A DNA stretch of 40,384 nt from positions 1 to 40,384 of the forward strand of contig CAYLPJ010000059.1 in NCBI GenBank assembly GCA_964385465.1, in the 5' to 3' direction. The notes beneath the pieces were generated by a model, which saw only the letters and a list, made by a program, of their open reading frames with translations, ran no database searches and was not told the DNA's origin. This DNA is from CAYLPJ01 sp964385465 (GTDB lineage: Bacteria > Planctomycetota > Phycisphaerae > SM23-33). Each line of letters opens with the position of its first letter. The stretch's first letter is position 1. The translations under genes were made by a program, and so were the position numbers. This document shows, one piece after another, positions 16,952-24,607 of the stretch.

Positions 16952-18130
16952 ATGGATGTGGAACTCTCCCAGCGCCTCCAGAAGCTCCCGCCGTACCTCT
17001 TCGCGGACCTGCGGCGGAAGATGCGGGACGCGATCGCCCGCGGCGTGAACGTCCTGCGGATCGACATCGGCGACCCGGACATCCCCACGCCCGAGCCGAT
17101 CGTCGACGAGCTCGTCCGCGCCGCGCGCGACGCCGACGACGCCGACCGCTTCCGCTACGGCTGCGACCGCCCCGCGGAGGCCCTTGCCGATGCCGCCCGG
17201 GGCTTCTACAGCCGCCGCTGGGGCGTCGAGCTCGCCGACGACCAGATCGTCATGACCATGGGCAGCAAGGACGCCATCGCCAAGTTCCCCATGGGCATCC
17301 TCAACCCCGGCGACACCGCCGTCGCGCCCGTGCCCGGCTACCCGACCTACAACATCGGCCACGTTTTCGCCGGCGCCGTCACCTTCCAGGTGCCCCTGCT
17401 GGCCGAGAACGGCTTCCTGGTCGACTTCGACGCCATCCCGCTGGAGGTCCGCCGCCAGGCCAGGCTGCTCTGGCTGAACTACCCCAACAACCCGACCACC
17501 GCCGTCGCGCCGCTGGAGTTCTTCCAGCGGGCCGTCGACTTCGGACGCGAGAACGACATCCTCATCGCACACGACGCCGCCTACACCGAGAACGTCTACG
17601 GCGACTACAAGGCCCCAAGCATCCTCCAGGTCGACGGAGCCGCCGACGTGGCCGTCGAGTTCTTCTCGCTGTCCAAGGCCTTCAGCATGACCGGCTGGCG
17701 GGCCGGGTGCGTGGCCGGCAATGCCTCGGCCGTCGCGGCGCTGAACACGGTCAAGGAGAACGTGGACAACGGGGCGATGCGTCCGATCCAGTTTGCGGCC
17801 GCCAGGGCCCTGGAGCAGGCCGACGAGCTCAACCCGCCGATCAACGAGGTGTACCGTCGCCGCCGGGACCTGGTGATCGAGGCGCTGAACGCCAACGGCT
17901 GGGACCTCGAGCCTCCGCAGGCGACGATCTACGTCTGGGCGCCGGTGCCGGCGGCATACGACGGCGACAGCGGGGCGTTCGTGGCGGACCTGCTGGAGAA
18001 GACCGGCGTGATGGTCACGCCAGGGCGCGGATACGGGCAGTGGGGCGAGGGGTATTTCCGAATCTCCCTGACGTATCCCGACGATGTACTCAAGGAAGCG
18101 ATGGACCGGATCGTCGCCATGAAGCTCTGA
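16952..18130 (+). CDS. dapL: LL-diaminopimelate aminotransferase-like PLP enzyme
   Basis: A 392-aa fold-type I aminotransferase. It has DIGDPDIPTPEPIVDEL near the start, the PGYPTYNIG and FAGAVTFQVPLLAENGFL blocks, LNYPNNPTTAVA, and the PLP lysine Lys242 in SLSKAFSMTGWRAG. These blocks resemble DapL, which converts tetrahydrodipicolinate to LL-2,6-diaminopimelate using glutamate, a one-step route to lysine and peptidoglycan used in some Planctomycetes-related bacteria. Substrate choice within this aminotransferase subgroup is hard to read from sequence, so another amino-acid substrate is possible. The ATG follows a promoter with a short leader. The upstream extension of the frame crosses the promoter and is not coding. 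Confidence 0.75.
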   Translation: MDVELSQRLQKLPPYLFADLRRKMRDAIARGVNVLRIDIGDPDIPTPEPIVDELVRAARDADDADRFRYGCDRPAEALADAARGFYSRRWGVELADDQIVMTMGSKDAIAKFPMGILNPGDTAVAPVPGYPTYNIGHVFAGAVTFQVPLLAENGFLVDFDAIPLEVRRQARLLWLNYPNNPTTAVAPLEFFQRAVDFGRENDILIAHDAAYTENVYGDYKAPSILQVDGAADVAVEFFSLSKAFSMTGWRAGCVAGNASAVAALNTVKENVDNGAMRPIQFAAARALEQADELNPPINEVYRRRRDLVIEALNANGWDLEPPQATIYVWAPVPAAYDGDSGAFVADLLEKTGVMVTPGRGYGQWGEGYFRISLTYPDDVLKEAMDRIVAMKL

Positions 18131-18204
18131 CCGCCCCGCGGCGGTCGCGACAGCCCACTACGGCCCGGCGAGTTGCACGGCCGGGCCCGGACTTCGGTGT
18201 GCGG

Positions 18205-18633
18205 ATGGAAGCACGGCTGGAATCGACCAAGGGCCTGGCTCGCCAGGCGGAGGTATGGGTTGGCGGGACGCTGTTCGTCGTGATGGACGAGTACGGCCGA
18301 CCGGGGGAGGACCTGGAGCCCGGGGTCCTGGAGCACGTCAAGTTCGTCTACCTGACGGACGAGGGCTTCACCTGGGCCGACGCGATGGGCGGCAACCGGG
18401 CGGAGCGCCGGCTGGTCGAGCACGTTCAGGGCTGGCGGTACGTCGGCTACGGGAGGGTGATCCAGATCATGCCGGTGGTCATCGACTTCGGCCTGCTCCA
18501 GATGGAGGACGCCAACTGGACCAACGACGAGGGACTCGTCGGGCGGTACGTCCGCATACCCATCGACCGGCTGTCCATCGTCCGCGACCACGAATGGGAA
18601 GAGATCGAGGCGCCGTCGTGGCGCCGGGCATAG
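18205..18633 (+). CDS. Conserved-looking hypothetical protein, 142 aa
   Basis: I do not recognise a family. The protein is acidic and looks mostly beta: alternating hydrophobic stretches such as AEVWVGGTLFVVMDEY, VKFVYLTDEGFTW and YVGYGRVIQIMPVVIDFGLL, with no membrane segment or signal peptide. Codon use matches neighbouring real genes (strong G/C at third positions), which supports coding. The ATG at 18205 is the most natural start; an in-frame GTG lies 6 nt earlier. It starts 74 nt after the aminotransferase gene on the same strand and could be its co-transcribed partner. No catalytic motif stands out. Confidence 0.65.
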   Translation: MEARLESTKGLARQAEVWVGGTLFVVMDEYGRPGEDLEPGVLEHVKFVYLTDEGFTWADAMGGNRAERRLVEHVQGWRYVGYGRVIQIMPVVIDFGLLQMEDANWTNDEGLVGRYVRIPIDRLSIVRDHEWEEIEAPSWRRA

Positions 18634-18886
18634 GACGACGACCAGGAAGCGGGCAAGCAACAAGCGCCGGAAACCCAATCCCGGACAAACACCGGGAACC
18701 AGGCATCAAACGGCAGGCGAGGGGGCCGCGGCGGGGCTCCCGGCGGCGACTTCGCCCCCTGTCGTCGGCCCAAGGCCGATACCTCTTCTGTTGGCCGTTC
18801 CCCGTTTGCCGCTTGTTTGAGACTTGGGATCTGGTGTTTCCTGTTTTCGGGTCCGCCGGCCTGAGCCGGCGCTTTGAGGGAACGAC
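18634..18886. repeat. Intergenic region with degenerate G/T-rich repeat tracts in inverted orientation
   Basis: No gene seen. The right part (about 18790-18850) reads in G/T-rich steps such as CTTGTTTGAGACTTGG and GATCTGGTGTTTCC; the left part (about 18655-18710) shows related units on the opposite strand (CCGGTGTTTG, GGGATTGGGTTTCC). Between them lies AGGGGGC (18720-18726) paired with GCCCCCT (18754-18760). This resembles the short-period degenerate intergenic repeats I recall from planctomycete genomes (inference). Confidence 0.45.
18855..18870 (+). promoter_or_regulatory. GCCGGC hairpin just upstream of the GH32 ribosome site
   Basis: GCCGGC-CTGA-GCCGGC forms a 6-bp stem with a tetraloop, 5 nt before the GAGGGA Shine-Dalgarno of the GH32 gene (18876-18881). 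It may be a terminator remnant or may influence initiation; sequence alone does not decide. Confidence 0.35.
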
Positions 18887-20317
18887 ATGGCATCCTTCGC
18901 TCAGCGGGCTCGTGCGATTCGCCGCGACCTCGCCGGCGACCGGCATCGGCCGAGGGTACACTTCCAGCCGCCGCGGTTCTGGATGAACGACCCCAACGGG
19001 CTGATCCAGTTCGGCGGGCGGTACCACCTGTTCTACCAGCACAACCCCCACGGGCCGCGCTGGGGGAACATGACCTGGGGCCACGCCGTCAGCGACGACC
19101 TGCTGCACTGGGACGACCTGCCCCATGCGCTGCACCCCGACGAGCCCTACGACGCCGGCGGGGTCTTCAGCGGCTGCTGCGTCGACGCCGACGGCACGCC
19201 GACGATCGCCTACACCGGCCACCGCGCATGGGGCCGAGACGTCCAGGTCCAGTGCATCGCCACCGGCGACGCCGACCTGCTCCGCTGGCGGAAGCACGAG
19301 GCCAACCCGGTGATCCCCGCCGCGCCCGAGGGCTTCTCTCAGCGCCATTTCCGCGACCCCTGCGTCTGGCGGCAACGGGGGGCCTGGAACATGGTCGTTG
19401 GCGGCAGCGACGCCGAGGGCCGCGGGGCCGTGCTGCTCTACCGCTCCTCGGACCTGGTCCGCTGGCGGTTCCTCGGTCCGCTGCTGCGTTTTCGCGGCGA
19501 CGAGGGCGGGCGGATCTTCGAGTGCCCCAACTTCTTCAAGCTCGGCGGCAAGTGGGTGCTCATCGGCTCGCCGATCCCTCTCGGGCGGGCGGTGTACTTC
19601 ACCGGCAGTTTCGACGGGCGCGTCTTCACGCCGGAGGTCCGCGGCGAGATCGACCCGGGCCGGGGGTACGCCCCGCAGTGCTTCGCCGCCGACCGCGGCC
19701 GACGGGTGATGTTCTGCTGGCTCCGCGAGGGCCGGTCGGCAAGGGCGTGCTCCCTGGCGGGCTGGTCCGGGGTGATGAGCCTGCCCCGCACGCTCTCGCT
19801 CCGCCCGGACGGCGGGCTGGATTTCGCCCCCGCCGACGAGCTGCTGAGCCTCCGCCGGAACCATCGCGATCTCGGGCCCGTTACGCTCGATGCCGACGAG
19901 CTGCTTGTCGAGCCGGAACTGGCCGGGACGTGCACCGAGATCGCCGCGGAGTTCGTCCCCGGCCGGGCCGAGCGCATCGGCCTGGTCCTCCGTCGCTCGC
20001 CGCGCGGCGGCGAGGAGACGCTGCTGGCCTGGGACCGCCGCGCCCGCAGCCTGGTGCTGGACACGCGCCGCTCCAGCCGCAGCGCGGCCGCCGCCGGCGA
20101 CGTCCACACCGCGCCGCTGGACCTTGCAGATGCCGAGCCGCTGAGCCTCCGCGCGGTCGTCGACGCATCCGTCATCGAGGTCTTCGCCAATGGCCACACG
20201 TGTCTGACGGGGCGGGTCTACCCGGCCGGGGCGGGCAGCGTGGGCGCCGGGCTCTTCTGCGAGGGCGGCCCGGCCGAGGTAACCCGCCTGGACGCCTGGG
20301 ACCTCGAACCGGTGTGA
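18887..20317 (+). CDS. GH32 beta-fructosidase (sucrose/sucrose-6-phosphate hydrolase-like)
   Basis: A 476-aa family GH32 enzyme with a five-bladed propeller and a C-terminal beta-sandwich. The three catalytic motifs are intact: WMNDPNG (nucleophile Asp35), FRDP (transition-state stabiliser Asp157) and the ECPNFF acid/base (Glu212). FYQHNPHGPRWGNMTWGHAVS is typical of the family, and VEVFANG-like IEVFANGHTCLT marks the C-terminal sandwich. No signal peptide is present, so it probably acts in the cytoplasm on sucrose, sucrose-6-phosphate or imported fructo-oligosaccharides. GAGGGA precedes the ATG by 5 nt. No sugar transporter, fructokinase or LacI-type regulator is adjacent, so the substrate is open. 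Confidence 0.92.
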   Translation: MASFAQRARAIRRDLAGDRHRPRVHFQPPRFWMNDPNGLIQFGGRYHLFYQHNPHGPRWGNMTWGHAVSDDLLHWDDLPHALHPDEPYDAGGVFSGCCVDADGTPTIAYTGHRAWGRDVQVQCIATGDADLLRWRKHEANPVIPAAPEGFSQRHFRDPCVWRQRGAWNMVVGGSDAEGRGAVLLYRSSDLVRWRFLGPLLRFRGDEGGRIFECPNFFKLGGKWVLIGSPIPLGRAVYFTGSFDGRVFTPEVRGEIDPGRGYAPQCFAADRGRRVMFCWLREGRSARACSLAGWSGVMSLPRTLSLRPDGGLDFAPADELLSLRRNHRDLGPVTLDADELLVEPELAGTCTEIAAEFVPGRAERIGLVLRRSPRGGEETLLAWDRRARSLVLDTRRSSRSAAAAGDVHTAPLDLADAEPLSLRAVVDASVIEVFANGHTCLTGRVYPAGAGSVGAGLFCEGGPAEVTRLDAWDLEPV

Positions 20318-20338
20318 TCCATCGCTCGCGCCCGGGCG

Positions 20339-20344
20339 TACAAT
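20339..20344 (+). promoter_or_regulatory. -10 element (TACAAT) upstream of M28 peptidase gene
   Basis: TACAAT lies 25 nt before the ATG at 20370 and 22 nt after the GH32 stop. The -35 region is poor (GATCCA at 17 nt). An ATG formed by the last bases of this element is in frame with the peptidase but is unlikely to be the start. Confidence 0.4.
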
Positions 20345-20369
20345 GGGCGTGCCGATAACGGAGACCGCC

Positions 20370-22019
20370 ATGGATACATCGCGTAACGGCCGCCCGCGGT
20401 TGACCGCCATGCTGCCGGCATGGCTGCTGGCGGCGGCGCTGGCAGCGATCTCGCCGGCGCCCGCGGCCGAGATGCCCGTGGTCACCACCCGCCCGGCGGC
20501 GACGGTCTCGACCCGGCCGTCCGCGGCGGCAGGGCGGTACCTGCGGATCGTCGAGAAGCTCGCCTCGCCGCAGTACGAGGGGCGCGGGCCGGGCACGAAG
20601 GGGCTGGAGCTCGCCCGCGACGACCTGGCCGCGCGGTTTCGCGCCGCCGGGCTGAAGCCGGCGTTCGGCACGTCCTACACGCAGGCCTTCTCCGCCCGAG
20701 GCGGGGTGGAGGTCCAGCACGAGGCCCTGGCGATTGTCCCGCCGGGCGGGGGCGAGTCGGTCGAGCTGGCCGCCGGAGACGCCTTCCGCGCCATGGGCTT
20801 CTCCGGCTCGGAGGCCTTCGAAGGCGAGGCCGTCTTCGCCGGATACAGCATCGTCTCCAGGAAACGCTCCCACGACAGCTATGCCGGCCGCGATGCCAAT
20901 GCCCTGGCCGGCAAGGTCGCCGTCGTCCTCCGCTACGAGCCTCACGACGCCAACGGGGTCAGCGCGTGGACGCGCCGCAGGAACGGCTGGACGCGGAACG
21001 CTTCGCTGCTGGCGAAGGTCGGGCGGGCGGTCAAGCACGGCGCGGCCGCGGTGCTGATCGTCAACCCTCCCGCCAAGGCCGAGCAGCGCCTGGACCATCC
21101 GGATCGCACGGCCCGCGCACCGAGCGCCCCCGTGCCGGTGCTTCACCTTGGGCGGACGGCGTGGCTGCGGCTGCTCTCGGCCGGCGGGGCCGACGGCGAG
21201 GCCCGCGCGAAGTCGCTCCGCGCCCTGGCCGCGGCGGGCAACGGGGCGGTCAGGCCGCTGGGCGTCCGGCTCCGCGGGCGGATTCGCCTGCGCCGGCGGA
21301 AGCTCACGCTGCACAACGTCGCCGGCGTGCTGCCCGGGAAGGGGGCCCTCGCCGACGAGGTCGTGATCGTCGGGGCCCATTACGATCATCTCGGCTACGG
21401 CGGATTCGGCAGCCTCCGGCGCGAGCCCGGACGGGCGATGCACCCCGGCGCCGACGACAACGCCTCGGGGGCCGCCGGGGTGGTCATGCTGGCCAGGCGC
21501 TTCGCCGCCGCGGCCCCGGGCGAGCCCGACGACGCGGCCCGGCGCACGATCGCCTTCGTCACCTTCGGCGGCGAGGAGATCGGCCTGCTCGGCTCGCGGG
21601 CGATGGTCAAGAACCTGATCGAGCTGGGCATAGCGGCCGAGAACGTGGTGGCCATGCTGAACATGGACATGATCGGCCGACTTCGCGGCGGGCGCCTGAA
21701 CGTCTGGGGCGTGGACAGCGCCGGGAACTGGCGGGCGATGGTCCGCTCGCGAGCCAAGGCGTTGGGCCTCCGCCCGTCGCTGCACGGCTCGCCGCTGTCG
21801 GGCAGCAGCGACCACATCAGCTTCCATCGCGCGGGCATCCGCGTGCTGGGCTTCAACACCGGCGGGCACGCCGACCTTCACCGCCCGACGGACACGGCGG
21901 ACAAGATCAACCCGGGCGGCGCGTTGAAGGTGCTGGAGCTGGTCGGCGGGATCGCCGAGGCGCTGCGCGAGGGGGCGGACCCCGGCGCCAAGCCCGGGGC
22001 GGAAGCGGCGGGGGAGTAG
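20370..22019 (+). CDS. Secreted M28-family metallopeptidase with PA-type insert
   Basis: A 549-aa exported zinc peptidase. The signal peptide is at residues about 10-35 (LPAWLLAAALAAISPAPAA). A protease-associated (PA)-like region covers about 110-290. The M28 core follows with zinc ligands in the expected order: GAHYDHLG, GADDNASGAAGV, the catalytic Glu pair in FGGEEIGLLGS, MLNMDMIGR and a terminal His in GGHADLHRPTDTADKI. Such enzymes are aminopeptidases or carboxypeptidases acting outside the cytoplasmic membrane. Start at 20370 keeps the signal peptide and places the start after the -10 element. It lies 78 nt before the folK fusion gene; a 16-nt perfect palindrome sits in that gap. Confidence 0.9.
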   Translation: MDTSRNGRPRLTAMLPAWLLAAALAAISPAPAAEMPVVTTRPAATVSTRPSAAAGRYLRIVEKLASPQYEGRGPGTKGLELARDDLAARFRAAGLKPAFGTSYTQAFSARGGVEVQHEALAIVPPGGGESVELAAGDAFRAMGFSGSEAFEGEAVFAGYSIVSRKRSHDSYAGRDANALAGKVAVVLRYEPHDANGVSAWTRRRNGWTRNASLLAKVGRAVKHGAAAVLIVNPPAKAEQRLDHPDRTARAPSAPVPVLHLGRTAWLRLLSAGGADGEARAKSLRALAAAGNGAVRPLGVRLRGRIRLRRRKLTLHNVAGVLPGKGALADEVVIVGAHYDHLGYGGFGSLRREPGRAMHPGADDNASGAAGVVMLARRFAAAAPGEPDDAARRTIAFVTFGGEEIGLLGSRAMVKNLIELGIAAENVVAMLNMDMIGRLRGGRLNVWGVDSAGNWRAMVRSRAKALGLRPSLHGSPLSGSSDHISFHRAGIRVLGFNTGGHADLHRPTDTADKINPGGALKVLELVGGIAEALREGADPGAKPGAEAAGE

Positions 22020-22023
22020 GTCT

Positions 22024-22039
22024 CGGCCCGCGCGGGCCG
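22024..22039. terminator. Perfect GC palindrome after the M28 gene
   Basis: CGGCCCGCGCGGGCCG is a perfect 16-nt palindrome 5 nt after the peptidase stop, followed by a CCGC/GCGG pair. It could end transcription, but there is no T-tract. Confidence 0.3.
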
Positions 22040-22096
22040 CCTGTCCGCGGCGGAATACGGTTGATGTTCGCGTCGGGGCGAATACCCTCACTCTCC

Positions 22097-23191
22097 ATGC
22101 AGGGCGCGACGGCACATATCGGTCTGGGGGGGAACGTCGGCGATCGGGCGGGCACGCTGGGCGAGGCCCTGGCGATGCTCGACGCGACCGACGGCGTCCG
22201 CGTCCGCCGGGTGTCGAGCTTCGTCGAGACCGAGCCCGTCGGCGGGCCCGGCGGGCAGCACGCCTACCTCAACGCCGCCGCCGAGCTGGAGGTCGAGCTC
22301 CCCCCGCCCGAGCTGCTGGGCGAGCTGCACCGCATCGAGCGGGCCCTGGGCCGACGGCGGGAAGACGAGGCCCGCTGGGGGCCGCGGACGTGCGACCTGG
22401 ACATCCTCCTGATCGGGGCGGCCGTCATCGATACGCCCGAGCTGACCGTGCCCCACCCGCGGATGCACGCGCGGCGATTCGTGCTCCAGCCGCTGGCGGA
22501 GATCGCCCCCGACGCCGTGCACCCGCTCCTCGGTCGGACCGTGGCCGAGCTGCTGGCCGATCTGGGCGCCGGCGGCGCCGCCCGGGCCGGCGGCCGGGGG
22601 GAGGGCGCGAGCCTGGTCAGCGTGCTGGGGCCGCCGGCGTCGGGTAAGACCACGCTCGCCCGCGCCCTGGCCGAGGAGCTGCCGGCCGAGCTGATCCGCG
22701 AGGACTACAAGGGCAACCCGTTTTTGGCGGCGTCGTACGTCGGCCCGCACGAGGCCCGCCTGCCGGCGCAGTTGTTCTACCTGCTCTCGCGGGTGCGTCA
22801 GCTCTCGTCGGCGACCTGGCCGGACGCGGGCACGGTGGTCAGCGACTACGCCTTCTGCCAGGACAGCATCTACGCTCACCAGCGGCTGTCCGCCGACGAC
22901 CTGTCGGCGTACGAGCCGGTGCACGAGCGGCTGGCGCGGCGGGTCCGCCCGCCGGACGTACTCATTCGCCTGGATGCATCGGAGCAAACGTTGCTGAAGC
23001 GCATCGCCCGTCGTGGCCGACAGTATGAACAGGCCATGACCGCGGGATTTCTCGCCGCGATGCGCCGCGCGTACAATGATCTCACGGAGGTGGTTGCCTG
23101 CCCGGTGCTGGAGGTCGACTGCGACGCGGTGGACCTCCGCGACGCCTCTCCCAGGGCCGCCCTGATAGAAAGGATTCGCCGAGAGCTATGA
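22097..23191 (+). CDS. folK: HPPK (FolK) - deoxynucleoside kinase fusion
   Basis: A 364-aa two-domain protein. Residues 1 to about 160 are 6-hydroxymethyl-7,8-dihydropterin pyrophosphokinase: IGLGGNVGDR, FVETEPVGGPGG, the signature RWGPRTCDLDILLIG and VPHPRMHARRFVL are intact. Residues about 174-364 are a P-loop kinase of the deoxynucleoside kinase type: GPPASGKTT (Lys184), then a DYAFCQDSIYA block and an LRR-type lid near RIARRGRQYEQ. The first domain makes the folate precursor; the second probably phosphorylates deoxynucleosides in salvage. I recall similar fusions from Bacteroidetes. Start is uncertain: ATG at 22064 would add 11 residues; 22097 fits the family N-terminus. The stop overlaps the panC start by 4 nt (ATGA), implying coupled translation. 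Confidence 0.88.
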   Translation: MQGATAHIGLGGNVGDRAGTLGEALAMLDATDGVRVRRVSSFVETEPVGGPGGQHAYLNAAAELEVELPPPELLGELHRIERALGRRREDEARWGPRTCDLDILLIGAAVIDTPELTVPHPRMHARRFVLQPLAEIAPDAVHPLLGRTVAELLADLGAGGAARAGGRGEGASLVSVLGPPASGKTTLARALAEELPAELIREDYKGNPFLAASYVGPHEARLPAQLFYLLSRVRQLSSATWPDAGTVVSDYAFCQDSIYAHQRLSADDLSAYEPVHERLARRVRPPDVLIRLDASEQTLLKRIARRGRQYEQAMTAGFLAAMRRAYNDLTEVVACPVLEVDCDAVDLRDASPRAALIERIRREL

Positions 23192-24048
23192 TCGTCGCCG
23201 AGAAGATCAAGGAGATGCGTCAGGCCGTCGCCGAGGCGCGGGCCCGCGGGGAGGCCGTCGGGCTCGTGCCCACGATGGGCGCCCTGCACGACGGGCACTT
23301 CAGCCTCATCCGCCACGCGCGGGCCAAGTGCGACTTCGTGGTGGTCAGCATCTTCGTCAACCCCCTCCAGTTCGGGCCCAACGAGGACCTCGACGCCTAC
23401 CCCCGCACGCCGGACGCCGATCTCGCCGCCTGCCGCGCCCGCGGTGTCGCCGCCGTCTTCGCCCCGCCGGTCGAGAAGATGTACAAACGCCCCTGCCTGA
23501 CCAAGGTCTCCGTCGAGGAGATGAGCGACCGGCTGTGCGGGGCCTCCCGCCCGGGGCACTTCACCGGCGTCTGCACCGTGGTCGCCAAGCTGTTCCACAT
23601 CATCCAGCCGGACAAGGCGTTCTTCGGGCTGAAGGACTACCAGCAGACGGCGATCCTGCGGCGGATGGTCAAGGACCTGAGCTTCCCGGTGAAGCTGACG
23701 CTCTGCCCGACGGTCCGCGAGCCGGACGGGGTCGCGATGTCCAGCCGCAACAGGTACCTCACCGGCGAGCAGCGCCGCCAGGCGCCCGCCCTGTGGGGCT
23801 CGCTCCAGATGGCCGAGGGCATGATCCTCGAACGCCAGCCACCGGCGGGGGAGGTCCTCGACGCCATCGCCGGATACATTTCCGAACACGCGCCGGATGC
23901 GGACGTAGAGTATATACGCGTCGCCGATCCGGATTCCCTCGCCGACGTCGAACGGACCGAGGGGAAGGTGCTGGTGGCGCTGGCGGTCCGGCTCGGACGG
24001 GCGCGGCTGATCGACAACGTCGTGGTGGACCCCGCCGCGACGCGGTGA
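23188..24048 (+). CDS. panC: Pantothenate synthetase
   Basis: A 286-aa enzyme condensing pantoate and beta-alanine with ATP to give pantothenate. Family motifs are clear: LVPTMGALHDGHFSLI (nucleotide-binding HxGH), SIFVNPLQFGPNEDLDAYPR, the GVCTVVAKLF and PDKAFFGLKDYQQ blocks and the KMSKS-like region VAMSSRNRYL. The length matches bacterial PanC (about 280). The ATG at 23188 overlaps the stop of the folK fusion, so the two genes form an operon. PanD, which supplies beta-alanine, follows 106 nt downstream with its own promoter candidate. Cytoplasmic. Confidence 0.96.
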   Translation: MIVAEKIKEMRQAVAEARARGEAVGLVPTMGALHDGHFSLIRHARAKCDFVVVSIFVNPLQFGPNEDLDAYPRTPDADLAACRARGVAAVFAPPVEKMYKRPCLTKVSVEEMSDRLCGASRPGHFTGVCTVVAKLFHIIQPDKAFFGLKDYQQTAILRRMVKDLSFPVKLTLCPTVREPDGVAMSSRNRYLTGEQRRQAPALWGSLQMAEGMILERQPPAGEVLDAIAGYISEHAPDADVEYIRVADPDSLADVERTEGKVLVALAVRLGRARLIDNVVVDPAATR

Positions 24049-24079
24049 GTCCGCCCCCGTGCAGCCGGCCGGCGGAGGC

Positions 24080-24109
24080 TTGCCACCCGCCGTGCGGGGC
24101 GGCTAGAAT
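24080..24109 (+). promoter_or_regulatory. Candidate promoter of panD
   Basis: TTGCCA (24080-24085) and TAGAAT (24104-24109) separated by 18 nt, with 45 nt from the -10 to the panD ATG. It could allow panD expression independent of panC. Confidence 0.5.
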
Positions 24110-24154
24110 GCCCCCGGCTTCCAGAAGACCCCTTTCGGAATTTCGTTGGCGACC

Positions 24155-24511
24155 ATGTTGATTCAAGTTCTCCGCTCGAAGATTCACCGGGCCGTGGTAA
24201 CCGCGGCCGATCCGGACTACATCGGGTCGATCACCATCGACCGCGAGCTGATGGATGCCGTCGGGCTCGTCGACGGGCAGTTCGTGCTCGTGGCCGACCT
24301 GGCCAACGGCACGCGGCACGAGACGTACGCCATCCCCGGCGAGCCGGGCGGCGGCGAAATCTGCGTCAACGGTGCCGCCGCTCGCCTCGTCCAGGTCGGC
24401 GACCGCGTGATCATCATGGCCCATGCGCTGGTCACCCCCGACGAGGCCGCCGGGCTGCGGCCGAAGATCGTCGTCGTCGACGAGCGCAACCGGCCGGTGA
24501 AGGCGTTGTAG
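24155..24511 (+). CDS. panD: Aspartate 1-decarboxylase
   Basis: A 118-aa pyruvoyl enzyme that makes beta-alanine from aspartate for pantothenate. The self-processing site is Gly24-Ser25 in YIGSITID, exactly at the E. coli position when the ATG at 24155 is used; cleavage gives the beta chain and the pyruvoyl-bearing alpha chain. KIHRAVVTAADPDY and NGAAARLVQVGDRVIIM are the conserved N-terminal and middle blocks. A TTG at 24146 would add three residues and has no better ribosome site. It follows panC in the same direction. Confidence 0.96.
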   Translation: MLIQVLRSKIHRAVVTAADPDYIGSITIDRELMDAVGLVDGQFVLVADLANGTRHETYAIPGEPGGGEICVNGAAARLVQVGDRVIIMAHALVTPDEAAGLRPKIVVVDERNRPVKAL

Positions 24512-24534
24512 CGGCCCCTCGAGCGTAGGATGCC

Positions 24535-24569
24535 CCGGTCCCGCCCGCCGCAGGGGGCGGTCGGGCCGG
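24535..24569 (+). terminator. Stem-loop after panD
   Basis: CCGCCC (24541-24546) pairs with GGGCGG (24555-24560), with outer CCGG/CCGG pairing at 24535-24538 and 24566-24569. It lies 24 nt after the panD stop. There is no T-tract; it may be a factor-dependent or processing signal. Confidence 0.35.
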
Positions 24570-24607
24570 CGAACGCATGAAGCGACCTCCCTGCCGACAC
24601 GAATCGG

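Noticed and set aside
18447..18893. 148-codon minus-strand frame across the repeat-rich gap
   Set aside because: It combines antisense of the 142-aa gene with repeat sequence, and no motif or ribosome site is seen.
20343..20369. Upstream in-frame ATG for the M28 peptidase
   Set aside because: This ATG is formed by the end of the TACAAT -10 element, so the transcript would start after it. The ATG at 20370 keeps the signal peptide.
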